Positions 12,401 to 24,400 of a stretch of DNA of 64,000 nucleotides are shown piece after piece. The stretch's first letter is position 1. The number at the start of each line of letters is the position of its first letter. Below the pieces are notes generated by a model that was given only the letters and a program-made list of their open reading frames with translations, was not told where the DNA came from and did no database searches. A program made the position numbers and the translations under genes. The DNA is from Crotophaga sulcirostris (taxonomy: Eukaryota > Chordata > Aves > Cuculiformes > Crotophagidae), in NCBI GenBank assembly GCA_013397455.1, contig VYZB01000096.1:195495-259494 (forward strand), read 5' to 3'.

Positions 12401-15400
12401 GTGAGCACATTTCTTAATTCTGTAGCTGTACAAGTCCTTCCACTGCCATTGTGTTGCCTCAACACAAATAGCTGGCTTGCTTATCCAATTGCCTATTATC
12501 ATGTTAGTAATTTTGGACAGTTTTCATGTGAATTTGTCAGCATATTTTTTTAAGTCCTTTTCAATGCTATGTAAGAGTGACTTTGAATGTGCTAAGCTGA
12601 TTGCTATGGAAGGTATAAGTGGTCCCACTGGATTCCTTCTGTGCTTATGCCTGAGCCCTCGGAGATCTTCCAGTGTTGTGTTGTCTACAGGCAAAGACAC
12701 AGGGGCAGTCTGAACTTCTTGGTCGTTGGAACATTTTCCTGGCTTTCTATCATAATGGTACATATGTCAATGAAAGAGGTAAACAAGATATGTTTTCCTT
12801 TCTTCCTACCACCCTGTCTTCTAAACACTCTTGCTAACTGGTTAAAAGGTAAATGCTTATTAGCAAGATTTAAAACTTGGTAGTTTAATTCTTTGAAATA
12901 TTTAGTCCTACAAACATCAACATTATACATGTTTAAAAGGAGAAGCCAAGCACACTGTTTCAGTACTGTTCGCCATGATAGCAGATTCAGGAAGAGAAAA
13001 GCAGTCAAAAATGTAATTTGGGGCTGTATTTTTTTTTTTCTTAGGAGCTCAGATTTTGAATGCAGTTCACTGCAAGAGAAATGTCAAATCAGCCTGGTTG
13101 TTATTACAAAATGTGTTGAGATTGTATAACACCAGTGATTTTCAATAGGTTTTTTTGGGTTCAAATGAATGCACTTTGCAAGTTACAAGTGTAATGAAGA
13201 TAATCCAGGGGAAGGCAGTGGGTATGTGGTGTAGGTGTTTGCAAGATAAAGAAACAGCCAGGAATTGTGTGTAGTTTTCCTTTCAGTGCCTCTAGCAGCT
13301 GGAGCAATAGTATCTAATAAGTAAGTGTTGCCTTTTCTCAGCTTGCCTGTTGTCTTCTGAACAAGGCTTTCTCTGTATATCTCTTTGGTGATTGTCATTC
13401 ATACTGACAAGTCTCAAGGTATGGCCTCATTATCATGCATAGACACCTCATAGTGTTGCTGCTTTGTATTTTAGGTTCCAGTGTACTGCGGGAGCCTAAT
13501 TCAATATTGATAGAGAGCAAAAAGTTTCTGCTTTTCACATTTTAGAAATCTAGTTCTAAAATTCCCGTTGTCTTGTTCCTTTAGTCCCCTGCGCTACCTT
13601 TTTCTAAGTAGATGGTTTTATTCAGTTTGCAAGAAACTTTGTAATATTTGTAATGCAATGCTGGCAGCTGCAAAGCTAATTTGACATGGACATATTATCT
13701 TATACCTGCTATGCTCGTGGAGGACCACTGTTTATAAACAACTTTCTTCCAGAAATAATAATGCCTGTCAGCTGTTGGGGTTTTGTTGAGGTGCAAGACT
13801 GCAGATTCCCTAGTTGCCTTGTTAGGATTGGTGGTACTTGAATATACTCATACAGTCAGTTTGTCTTAGGCATGTTGGACTAGGTTCCTTGTGATCTATT
13901 CTAAATTGTGGTTTTTTCTTTTAAAAAATTAAAATATTTAGAATTAAAGATGACTTGGTTTTTTTATTACTGCTTGGCTATATTGGCTTAGACCAGCTCA
14001 TTGCTGCCTTAAGCTCCCTTCGTTGGGAAGTGTGGCCTTGCCTAAGAGGAAATAACACTTTTTAGTGTTAAACAACCTGTTGCCTTCCAGAAACCCTGGT
14101 TTAATTGTCCTTTACATTCAAGAAGGACAGAAATATTTTTGCTTACGTATAAGCATCGGTTATGTGCATTAACGTCATTTGAACCTAATTTTAAATCCCA
14201 GATCAAAAAACCTCAGCCTCCATATCTGGGATGTTGGAATGCTTGTGTATTCATTTATTGTATGACCCTCCTATGGGCTGTTCAAACTATAGAAACTGCA
14301 CCTCTAGTTTTCTTCCTTCAGCAGGTAAACTTTGAGTTAACTGGATGGTTGCAGGATATGTGCGTTTCCAGGAGCTCTTCTGGAGTCTTCTGACTTGCTT
14401 AAGACTCTCAAGCATATTTACAAAAGTAGACACTTCAGAATTTATCAGACTTATGGTGTTGTTAGCTTAGTGCAAGGAACACATTTGAAGTGTGCCTTTG
14501 AGTTATTTGATCTTAAGTGATACATCAGTTGGAGATCTGTCTCTCAAGTAGCAAAAGGACAGGATAATGCAAGTATGAGTTGAACATGAAGCAAGGCTGG
14601 GGGAGCCAAATGAGAGAATGGGTTAGCTGAGAAGACATTAAACCCACCTGATGAATGTGAAGGGAAGAGGGGTTTTTTTTGGAGTAGTGGTGGGTGGTCC
14701 TTTAAGCTTTCATAGCTTACAGGTAATTCTAAATAAGGTATTTAATCAGATGAGGATAGCACGCATACATGAACAATTTGTCTTGGGACACCTGACTACC
14801 TAAGAAATCTCATTCCATTTAATGGAACTCTGTCAGGATGCGGCATTTTGTTATACTAATTATATATTAAAAGTTATACTAATTTTGGACATGTTGGAGT
14901 AGTTTCCCACATGTAGGAATCCTTTTGGGAATCCTGCTTAGTGATGGATTTCTTGAATCCATTATAATATTTCAATCTTTGTAGTTGAATATATTATTGC
15001 TTTATCCTACTCTTTGCAAATTATTATTGTTTTTTCTTCAGAGCAGTTACTTAATGGGTTTGTTCTAAAATAGATCTGGATATGGGGCTTGCTGTTTTCT
15101 GGATCAGTTGGTATTTCAACAAAAGTTGATGCTTTATGCTATGTGTTTCTGATTTGTACTTTCTTTCAAGACTTTGGTTTTTGGGCAGATGCTTTTAAAT
15201 TTATCTTTTACTCTTCTTTTTGCTGTGTTTTTTTTCTCCTTTTTTTCTTATCCTGGATTTTTTTTAATGTCTGTGTTGCATGGTTTTTCTAACACTGAAA
15301 ATGTGGGCACTGACTTCCAGATTGGCTTCCTCCTTTCCACTTAAAATTCCAGTTTAGCTAGAATTCTGATTTTATATTTGGCTGTAGAAGTTGATTCCTC

Positions 15401-18400
15401 TTCTTTTTTGTAACCTCTTCACTCTTCCATGTTAGGTCTCTTCTTCTGTCAGTGTTCTTAAGTTGTGTAAAGTCAATTTTGACAAAAACATGTAGGTCTC
15501 AACAGTTTTTTCTCAGACTGAGTGTTTTGTGTTGATTCTTTTCATCTTTCCTTCAGTTTACTTGGCCGATGGAGCTCCCTCAGTTCATTCCATCTTGCTT
15601 CCAGCTTTAGCCCACATCTTCCCATGTGCTGACCTGCTATGGTGTGAATTGGGCAATTTGCTTATCTTGGTGAAAACAGATTCAGCCCCCCCCCAAGGTG
15701 ATGAAGTTGTTGAATTTCTTTGTTTTGGGTTAGTGTGTTGAATTAGCTTGCTGTGTGATACAGGGAGGGCCAAAGATGGCATACAGGGAAGACATCAAGT
15801 GTAAGAAAGGCTCAGATCTGCTTAGCTGTGCTGTTTAAATGAATCAGTGTCTGATTATGCCTTATTCCACTGAACTATATATGGAGTGGCTATTGGCTGA
15901 CCTACTGAACTGATCTTCTGAATGCTAGCTGATGCGTTTTTTTTCCAAAGATGATTCTTCTAGGACTAGAGATTATTCAGGATCTAGTATGCATGTTGCA
16001 GTGCTATGTCAATACACTTTGCAATTTCAGTTCGACATGAAGAGTGTATAAGCTGACTGGGTCCATCTTCAAAACTGAGTGGTTGTGAAATAACATGGTG
16101 AGAATTCAGTATCTCAAAGTTTAGGAGTAAATCAACAAATATTGATTATATGGACATTTCTAATGTCCATACAGTTTTTCTCTGTGCTATCATTGTTGAT
16201 GGAAAAATAATTATTTTCATTTGCCGAAAACTGAACTGCTATGAGTTTGTTGCATGTGGGCTACAATTTCTGAAAACGAGCTATATATAAATTTGTGAGA
16301 CTTTCCTTGGAAATAGACTGTATTAGGAGTAGAGTTTTTTTGGTGTAGAAGCTGCAAACCATGCTGGGAATACATCCTGGCTGAAGCATTTCACCATTTC
16401 TGAATTGTGGAAACTCACATACTGTTGAGAATATTTTATTGTTATTAAATAGGGCTCAAGTAACAGTCACTTAAACCCCTTTTTTCTCTCTCTCCCCCCC
16501 TTATTCCTGTTTTATTTTTGCTTCCATAGTATTCTCTAAAATTGATTCTAGTGTTTGACTGTTACTTGCCACTGGCAAGTTACGTTCTATTAAGAAAAAA
16601 AAAAAAAGAAATCCAATTATGTATGCCAACAGCCAGTAAAACCGCTTGACCCCTAAATATGCACATTTCTCTTTAGTCATGCACATGAAAACGTATAAAC
16701 CTATGCCAAATGCCGATGTTAACAAAATCTGTATTATTTATTTTAACCAAAAGCAGGTGTTTCTCTTCTCTGCTGAGGTGATCATGTTTCTGTGCTCATC
16801 TCTGGTGCTGTCTTGCAGTACAGTTGCACTTTACTGAGCTGCATCTTACACATTTCTTTGACATTTAACGTCCATGCATATCCCACTTCTGTTGTTATTC
16901 AGAAGTCATTCAAATGTTGACAGTTCAGTATTAGTGTTGTCCATTTGGAGGGGAAGAGCTTTTGTCTCAGAGGAAACTGGTATTGCTGCTTTTCCTCATT
17001 TAAAACTGTAGTTCCATATTTCCTACTTTATTGCTTTAGATTCCCTTGCTTGGGGGATCATGATGTTACTGAGTAAGTAAGGAAGCAGCAGACCTACTTA
17101 CACTTCGTGCTGCACCGGTGTAGAAAACTGGTTCTCTATACATATGTTTGTGTATATATATGTGTGTATGTATATGCATTTTAAAGACAGCTTCCCATCT
17201 GACAGTTTCATTATTGCTTGGTGAGGAGGAACAGTTGGGACAGGAAACATAAATAGCATGTAGTACATAGGTAAAAAATTGCTTTACAAAGTCATGATTT
17301 CACTGTTATTCCTCATTTTAGTAAGGGCTGACAACACTGGGAAGCTGTTTGCTGGATGTTTTGTGGGCAGGCACTGTCATGTATGCCCAGCTGAATGGTG
17401 GTCAATGTATATTTAACTACTTGCCTTCCTTTCAAACCAACCAGGACAGTTTTTTCTTCTGGAGATCTTTCATGGACCATCTTAACTTGTTCTTTAATCA
17501 GTAGGAAACCACAGACCCCAGACCGAGTATTTAAGCTACATAGTATAGCTATATTATACAAAGTTTACATTAAGATTATGAATGTTATGGTTGTTTATAT
17601 TTCTAAGGTGAAATCAGCTGGATTTGCTGTGTGGAGAGAGAAGGGGAAGAAGGGGTTTCTAGTCTGCAAAAAGTTACTCCCATTTACAAGAAAGGTAAGG
17701 AGGAGGATCCAGGGATCTACAGGCCTGTCAATCTGACCTCGGTACCAGGGAAGGTCGTGGAGAAGATAATCCTGAGTGCTATCATACAGCACGCATAGGA
17801 CCATCAGGTGATCAGGCCCAGCCAACATGGGTTTATGAAACGCAGGTTCTGCCAGATGAACGTGGTCTCCTGTGACAAGGTTACCCATTTAATGGATGAG
17901 GGAAAGGCTGTGGATGTGGTGTGTTTGGACTTTAAAGCCTTTGACAGAGTTTCTCACAGTATTCTGCTTGAGAAACTGGCCTGGACAGACACACCCTCTG
18001 CTGACTGAAAAACTGGATGGATGTCAGGGCCCAAAGAGTGGTGGTAAGTGGAGTTAAATCCAGTTGGAGGCCATCACAAGTGCAGTTCCCCAGGGTTCAG
18101 TGCTGGGTCCAGTTCTGTTCAATATCTTTATCAACGATCTGGATGTGGGGATTGAGTGTGCCCTTAGTAACTTTGTGGATGACACTAAGCTGGGAGGAAG
18201 TTTTTATCTGCTGAAGGGAGGCTCTACAGTGGGATCTGGACAGGCTGGATTGGTGGGTTGAGACCAATGGGACGAGGTTCAACAAGACCAACTGCTGAGT
18301 CTTGCACTTGGGACACAACAACCCCAGGCAGCGTTACAGGCTTGGGGAAGAGTGGATAGAAAGCTGCCTGGTAGAGAAGGACCTGGGGTGTTGGTTGACA

Positions 18401-21400
18401 GCCGACTGAATGTGAACCAGCAGTGGTCTGGGTGGCCAAGAAGGCCAATGGCATCTTGTCCTTTATCAGAAACAGCGTGGCCAGCAGGACCAGGGAAGTG
18501 GCTATGCCCCTGCACTCAGGGTGCGACCCCACCAGTGCTGAGTACTGTGTTCAGTTCTGGGCCCCTCACTACAAGAACGACATTGAGGTGCTGGAGCATG
18601 TCCAGAGAAGGGTCAAGGGGCTGGAGAACAAGTGTTATGAGGAGCAGCTGAGGGAGCTGGGACTGTTTAGCTTAGAGAAGAGGGGGCTGAGGGGAGACTT
18701 CATCACTGTCTACAACTGCCTGAAAGGAGATTGTGGTGAGGTGAGTGTTGGTCTCTTCTCCCAGGTGGCAGGTGATAGGACAAGGGGAAATGGCTGCAAG
18801 CTGTGCCAGGAGAGGTTCAGACTAGACATTAGGAAAACTTTCTTCACTGAAGGGGTGGTCAGGCACTGGTGCAGCTGCCCAGGGCGGTGGCTGAGTCGCC
18901 ATCCCTGGAGATTTTTAAAAGACGAGTAGATGAGTTTCTCAGGAATATGGTTTAGTAAGAGGACAGGTACAGTTGGACTCGATCTCAAAGGTCTTTTCCA
19001 ACCAGATGATTCTGATTGTATAATGTAACTGAATTACAAATTTAAGGCCAAGTTGTGTTTGCTGTTACACAGCTCAGGGTTTAAACCTGCACCATCTGCT
19101 TTCAGAACAAGATTGTCACAGCATCACAGTCTTCACTGTTCATGGTGATACACCAGCTAGGAAAGATTGATGGGTTTCTTTTTTGCTGTGGTTAATTTGA
19201 TGAATTGGTAATTGGTGGTGATGTTGTGGTATGTATTTCTGAATTTTGTAAAGGAACCCCTTTGCACAGGAACCAAGGCAACAGTGATTGCTGTACTACT
19301 GTTGTTACAGAACCATGTTTCAGAGTAGACCTGTGTTTTTTTCAAGTTGATAGGGAAAAAACCCAGTATTAGTCTTTTTGATACACTTAATTACTGAAAG
19401 TAGAAACCAGCAGAAGTATTTATTTTAATTCTGCAGATGGGCAGGTAGATGTGAGTTGAAACTCAGATACTATAACCTCACTGTTTAATATTCCAGAAAA
19501 TAGTTTTACAAAGGCCAATGCAAATTCTAACATTTAAATGGTGTATTTCTCTTCATAAAGTACAGAGAAACTGTTCTGCTGTGTAGATACAGGTGTATAA
19601 TGTAGAAAGATTAAGACTAATCCTTGTGCCTTTACTGATTTTACTTAGCTTTTTTCTGACCTACTTACAGAAAGGAAATACAATGCCAATAGTCAGTATC
19701 TTTGTTCCGAGGTATAGGGTGAAAGGATTTATATATATCATCTTTGGCATAATTCCTGGAAGTTTAGGGCTGAATTCTGATTCAGCTTTCCCTGGCGTAG
19801 GTCTGGAATACCTCAATTGATTTACTTTGGAGTAATTCCAGATTTGTCCCAATCCAGCTGACATCAAATCAGGACCCTACAATCCAGCTTTGTTTCATGT
19901 AGTCGGGTGAAGAGTTTGGATTGGTATGGTTTAATGGGGAACGAGGTGAGGTAATACATTTTAAAATATTCCCTTGGAGGGAAATAGTCTTTCCTCATTT
20001 GCTTATAGATTAAATGATAGTTAAATTTGTTGGAATGTATTTTAGCTCCTCATTATAGCAAAACCTACTATTTCAGAATGGGCGTGATTACAGATTTAGT
20101 AGTGGAAAACACCTGTAATTTATCCACCTTTGGTAAAAGCATCTTGAAATTCCAAAAGACAAAATACTCTTAATTCTTTCAAGTACAAAGTGTACTCTGA
20201 AATTATAGCTTGTTCCCTTTGGAAAAAGTGGTATTTTCTGTGAAAGGATGTGATTCAATTGTAATTTATTAGATACAGTTATTGAACTTAAGCAGAAAAA
20301 TTCCTTCTATTCACCTACTGCTTGTGGCTTATAATACCTGCACTTCAGGAGTGTTTCCTGCTAAATAACTTTGAACAACTAGATTGTGTTTTATTGTGAA
20401 CACTTATGGGCAATAATAAACTCTACCCCAGTGAGCTGCACTTTTTCCAAAAATATAGAGAAGTGCTCAGTTTTAAATGTGCACTTTATTTTCTAAGGAA
20501 AAAATCACTGTCTTATCTTTCTACAGGCCATAGAATCCCAGGAAAATTGTACTGTGCTGCTGGCAATATCCCAAACCATTCAATTGTCTCAGTCATCTTC
20601 TTAGTTTAACTCCAACTGTTAAATAAGCATGAACTTAAAGAGCAAGTATTTATTTCTTAGCCTCTGGAGACCAAAGTGGAACAAACTTGATCTCTCTATT
20701 GAGAAATATGAAAATCTTTTTTTCTCTTTTCCTCCTCTCCTCTTCGGCGTGTTTGTTTAGTGGTTCTGCCTCTGACTTTCTAAAATCATGTCCTTAGGCC
20801 ATCGCCTTGGCTTACTGAGGACCCTCACTCAGTTTCTTTACCTGGGCATCCATCACCTTTGGACTAGGTGGTGTTTAGCAGGGCTGTCTGTCAAAACACT
20901 AAAGTCTAAAGAGCCCAGTATGTTGCCCTTAATTTTCTATATAAGTCCTTACACATTGCACCGAATTGCAGGGTGAATAACACAAAGCTGCTTTACTGGG
21001 ACTTCTTGATGCATGAATTTGTCTTCTGGAAAATTTTGTCATGTAAATGGCTCTACTGATTGGAGTTATTTAATTTGCAAGTATTTTCAGTTTAAGTTGA
21101 AAACATATTTTGATTTCATTAGATAGCAGAGCACCTTTTTTCCCCTCTTAGCCTGTCAGCGTTATTCAACATTTCAGCTTAGTGTAGGATTCCCTGAAAT
21201 GAGCTAACAGCTACTGCAATGGCACCGATGCATAATTACTTAGAATTTGACCCAAAGCTCCTTAGTCCTGATATTTTAGAATTGATAATTAGGGACTACT
21301 TTTCAAGAAGGACAGTGGTTCTCCATGCAATGTTATGAGCTGAGTGGTCTCCTGAACAGTGCAGCCAATGCTGCTCCGTAGTCTGCTGTGGGGAACAGTT

Positions 21401-24400
21401 ATTTCAGTCCTTTGGCTGGGTGGGTTGGCTACCCTTAGTTTTGTTTTTATTCCCAGTGGCAGAAGAGCATCATATTTCACGGCTTCTGGGACACTTTCTG
21501 TAGGTGAATGTGATTTAGACTGTGTGCATGTGTGCAGTTCTGCTGCCTTCTGGAAGTCTCTGCTTTCCTGCATCTCTACTGGATTCCAGGTGTTAAAGCT
21601 TTCAGACCTGCAGTTTTTCTCCAGCAGGACCTGGTGAAGACTGAAGAGGGCAGAGAGAAGTGTGCTGCTGACTCCATACAATTCATTCAGCCTGTTCCTT
21701 TCTGTCATCTTTTCCATGTGTTCCTCAGATGTGGACAATGATGGGGTTGTGGGGTAAATGCATTGTTTTGGCAGTGGGAAGTGGTCAGGCCATCTATCCT
21801 GGAAGCTCTTCAACCCTTTTCCCAGCGTGCATTTAAATACAGGCTCATTATATGATGGAGGCGAGGCTACAAGCCTCCTAGAGAATAGGGTCATGGGGAG
21901 CAGGCTGCCTGCTCCAGTGCCATCATCTGGTGTGCAGCTGAGGCTCTTAGGAGAGGAGGCCAAAGGGAACAGCTAGATGAATTGTCCTGCCATACTGCAT
22001 ATGGCCTGTGGGCTGCCAGTTGTTCATTCTAGATATTTGCTTACAATCATGAAGAATATTAAGGCTTTGCAGTAAAACTTTAGCAAAATACTTAACAGCA
22101 TGAGAAAAATCTGTTTAAGCCGTAATGAACTCTGATTCTTTTTACCAGCCTTCCACAAGGAGAGAGCATCTGGTGGACAGAATAGATCAGTCCCGAGTGC
22201 AGATGCTAGTGGTTTCATTGTCATCAACAGACATTACATTTTTGTTGATTTGTTCTGTGCAGCAAATAAAACTTCATTTCCTGCTCTGTTAAGGATGTTC
22301 TACTTTGCTTGACTTGTACAAAAATGAACTCTGGTTGTATCCATATAAAAGTTGAAAGAAATTAGGTGGCATGGAGTTAAAGGCGGACATCTTTTTTTTA
22401 TCTACTTATGCTTGTGTTATTTTCATCTGAAATCCTCTAGTTGTCGATGATAAATCTCCTGGAGTTAACTTTCCCTCCTCAAAACTGTTATTGAAAGGTC
22501 AAGGTACTCTAATCTTTTATTGAATGTGCCTTAAAACACTTTAGTTGATTATCTGTGTGGAAGTTGTTTAAGACTTTTGTCTTCAGTAAAGTAAAAAATA
22601 AACTGCATATAGGTATTGGAAAAGCTGAGACTGAAGTCTATCTGTGTGTGAATAACCAAAATTAACTTGGAAAAAGAACATACTATGGCTACTCAGTCAT
22701 TTTACTTTTGGCATTTTTGATGAAAACACTTAGGCAAAATGATGTTTTCTTTCTAGTGAAATTTCAATTCTTCTGTCCTTTCTTCTCTTGGAAAAAAATG
22801 AAGCAAGATACTGAGTTTGGGAGAACAGAGCAGTGTTTTCCTGCTTGTCAAAGCAGGACATTTGCATTTTGGGGCTACTCAGTATTGGGTTATGTCTGTC
22901 TGCCGCTTTTTGCGGGACTTGTAGATAGTTTGTACTCATCTTTTACTTGGAATTGTCGCTTGCTGTGCTACTTGCTACTCTGCAAGATACTGCTCTCCAC
23001 CTGAGCTGTTTTCTGATGGCTGAGCTTATGCTTTGTCTTTCCGAACTTCCCTTCTTTTTCTTGCTCCAGCCACCTCTCGCTTAACAAACCCGTAGGACTT
23101 CAATTGCTACTTTATTTTTAGTATTAACATAGATTTATTGGTGCTATTGCTTAACTTGCTTGACCCTAATTAAAGGAGTGAAAGACCTGAATTTTGGAAA
23201 GGGTGCATGTATTTAGAAGACGAGTAGTATATAAGCATACTCCCCATTAGAAAGCCAGGCTTTAGAACCTTGTCTTGCAGTCCTGTACCAGTTTTGGTAA
23301 ATATTTGGTTTATTCCGAATCTTGATTTAAACTAGGTTGTAAATTGGAATAGCAACTAATTAGAGGACAAAGGTAGCTTTTATCAACGTCTACAGTGTTT
23401 GGAAACATTTATTTCATGAAATTAATGTGTCTTAAAGATTAACAAATGTCTATCTGACAAAAGTAGTTATATAGTACTGTCTTTTTGACTTAAAATTTAT
23501 ACGATTCAAATTAGACTTGTATTCCATTGGAATAGCTCAGTAGCTTTAATAGGCTATTTGGATGAATCTCATAATTTGAAAAATGGAACACTTGCACAAT
23601 TTTTTGTGGGAGTTTAAAAGTGTTTTCATTTGGCTTGTTAAGCAGAGCCAATGTGCATAGATTTTTCTGATGTAGGATTTTTTTTCCCAGCAGTAAAAAC
23701 GCATCACACTTCTATTTATAAGTAGAGCTGTTTATAAAACCTCACTTGGTAATTTTTTCATTGAAAATTTTGTCTTTTCCGTACCATCTTGGGAATGCTG
23801 ACCTTGTCCTGTTTTTTGTTTGTTCTTTTGAGAACTTTGATTTTGGAAAAAAACCATTATTCCATGAACTGTTTAAATATTTGATATTTTGTCCAAAGCT
23901 TCTCATATATAATTCTAGGGTTCTATAAAGTCACTTATTTTTTTAACTAGTATGTTAAATAAATTTAGGACTGAAGTCGGTTCATCACTGGTATGTCATG
24001 CCTCTTATGATCCATTTTCTTACTTAAGTCATTACTTTTACAGCCTTCTAATTAAAATCACTCCTTTCACGGGAAGTTGGCTGTATGCTTCATTTAACGT
24101 ATCAGAGAACAGTGATATGAAATATGCATTTAAATGTAAAATTAAATTACAATAACTATATAAAATGAAAACACTTTACTGCACCATTATAATTTTTCCT
24201 CTGTAGTTTAAGACTTGGAGAAAAAATTCGTTAGCAGAAATGTACCTTACGATTTGGCAGAAAGAGGGTTCACACTGGGGTTGTGGGTGTGTGGGGTTTT
24301 TTTGTGAGTCTGCAGTCCCACGTGTTGTGAGTTACATATCTGCTGAGTAAATCAGTTCTCTTGCTCCTGTGTAGTGGCAGCTGTGATAAACTTCTAGCAA

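Larger units (their letters stand above)
7211..17634 (+). other. VPS13B: VPS13B intron 3, first part
   Basis: This is the first ten kilobases of a 34.5 kb intron. It is unique AT-rich sequence with one CR1 at 11.3 kb, a long pyrimidine tract at about 9598-9640, and a TG/TA-rich microsatellite at about 17140-17180. Open frames of 60-113 codons (for example near 12.5-13.1 kb) show no family signature and overlap on both strands, so I regard them as chance. Confidence 0.8.

Noticed and set aside
12477..13129. Cluster of overlapping open frames of 78-107 codons on both strands
   Set aside because: No family signature, no splice or start context, and similar coding-like content on both strands, as expected by chance.
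18423..18929. 168-codon + strand open frame as an independent gene
   Set aside because: Its content ([28 protein letters not shown]) is CR1 ORF2 C-terminus; it is part of the 17.6-19.0 kb LINE.
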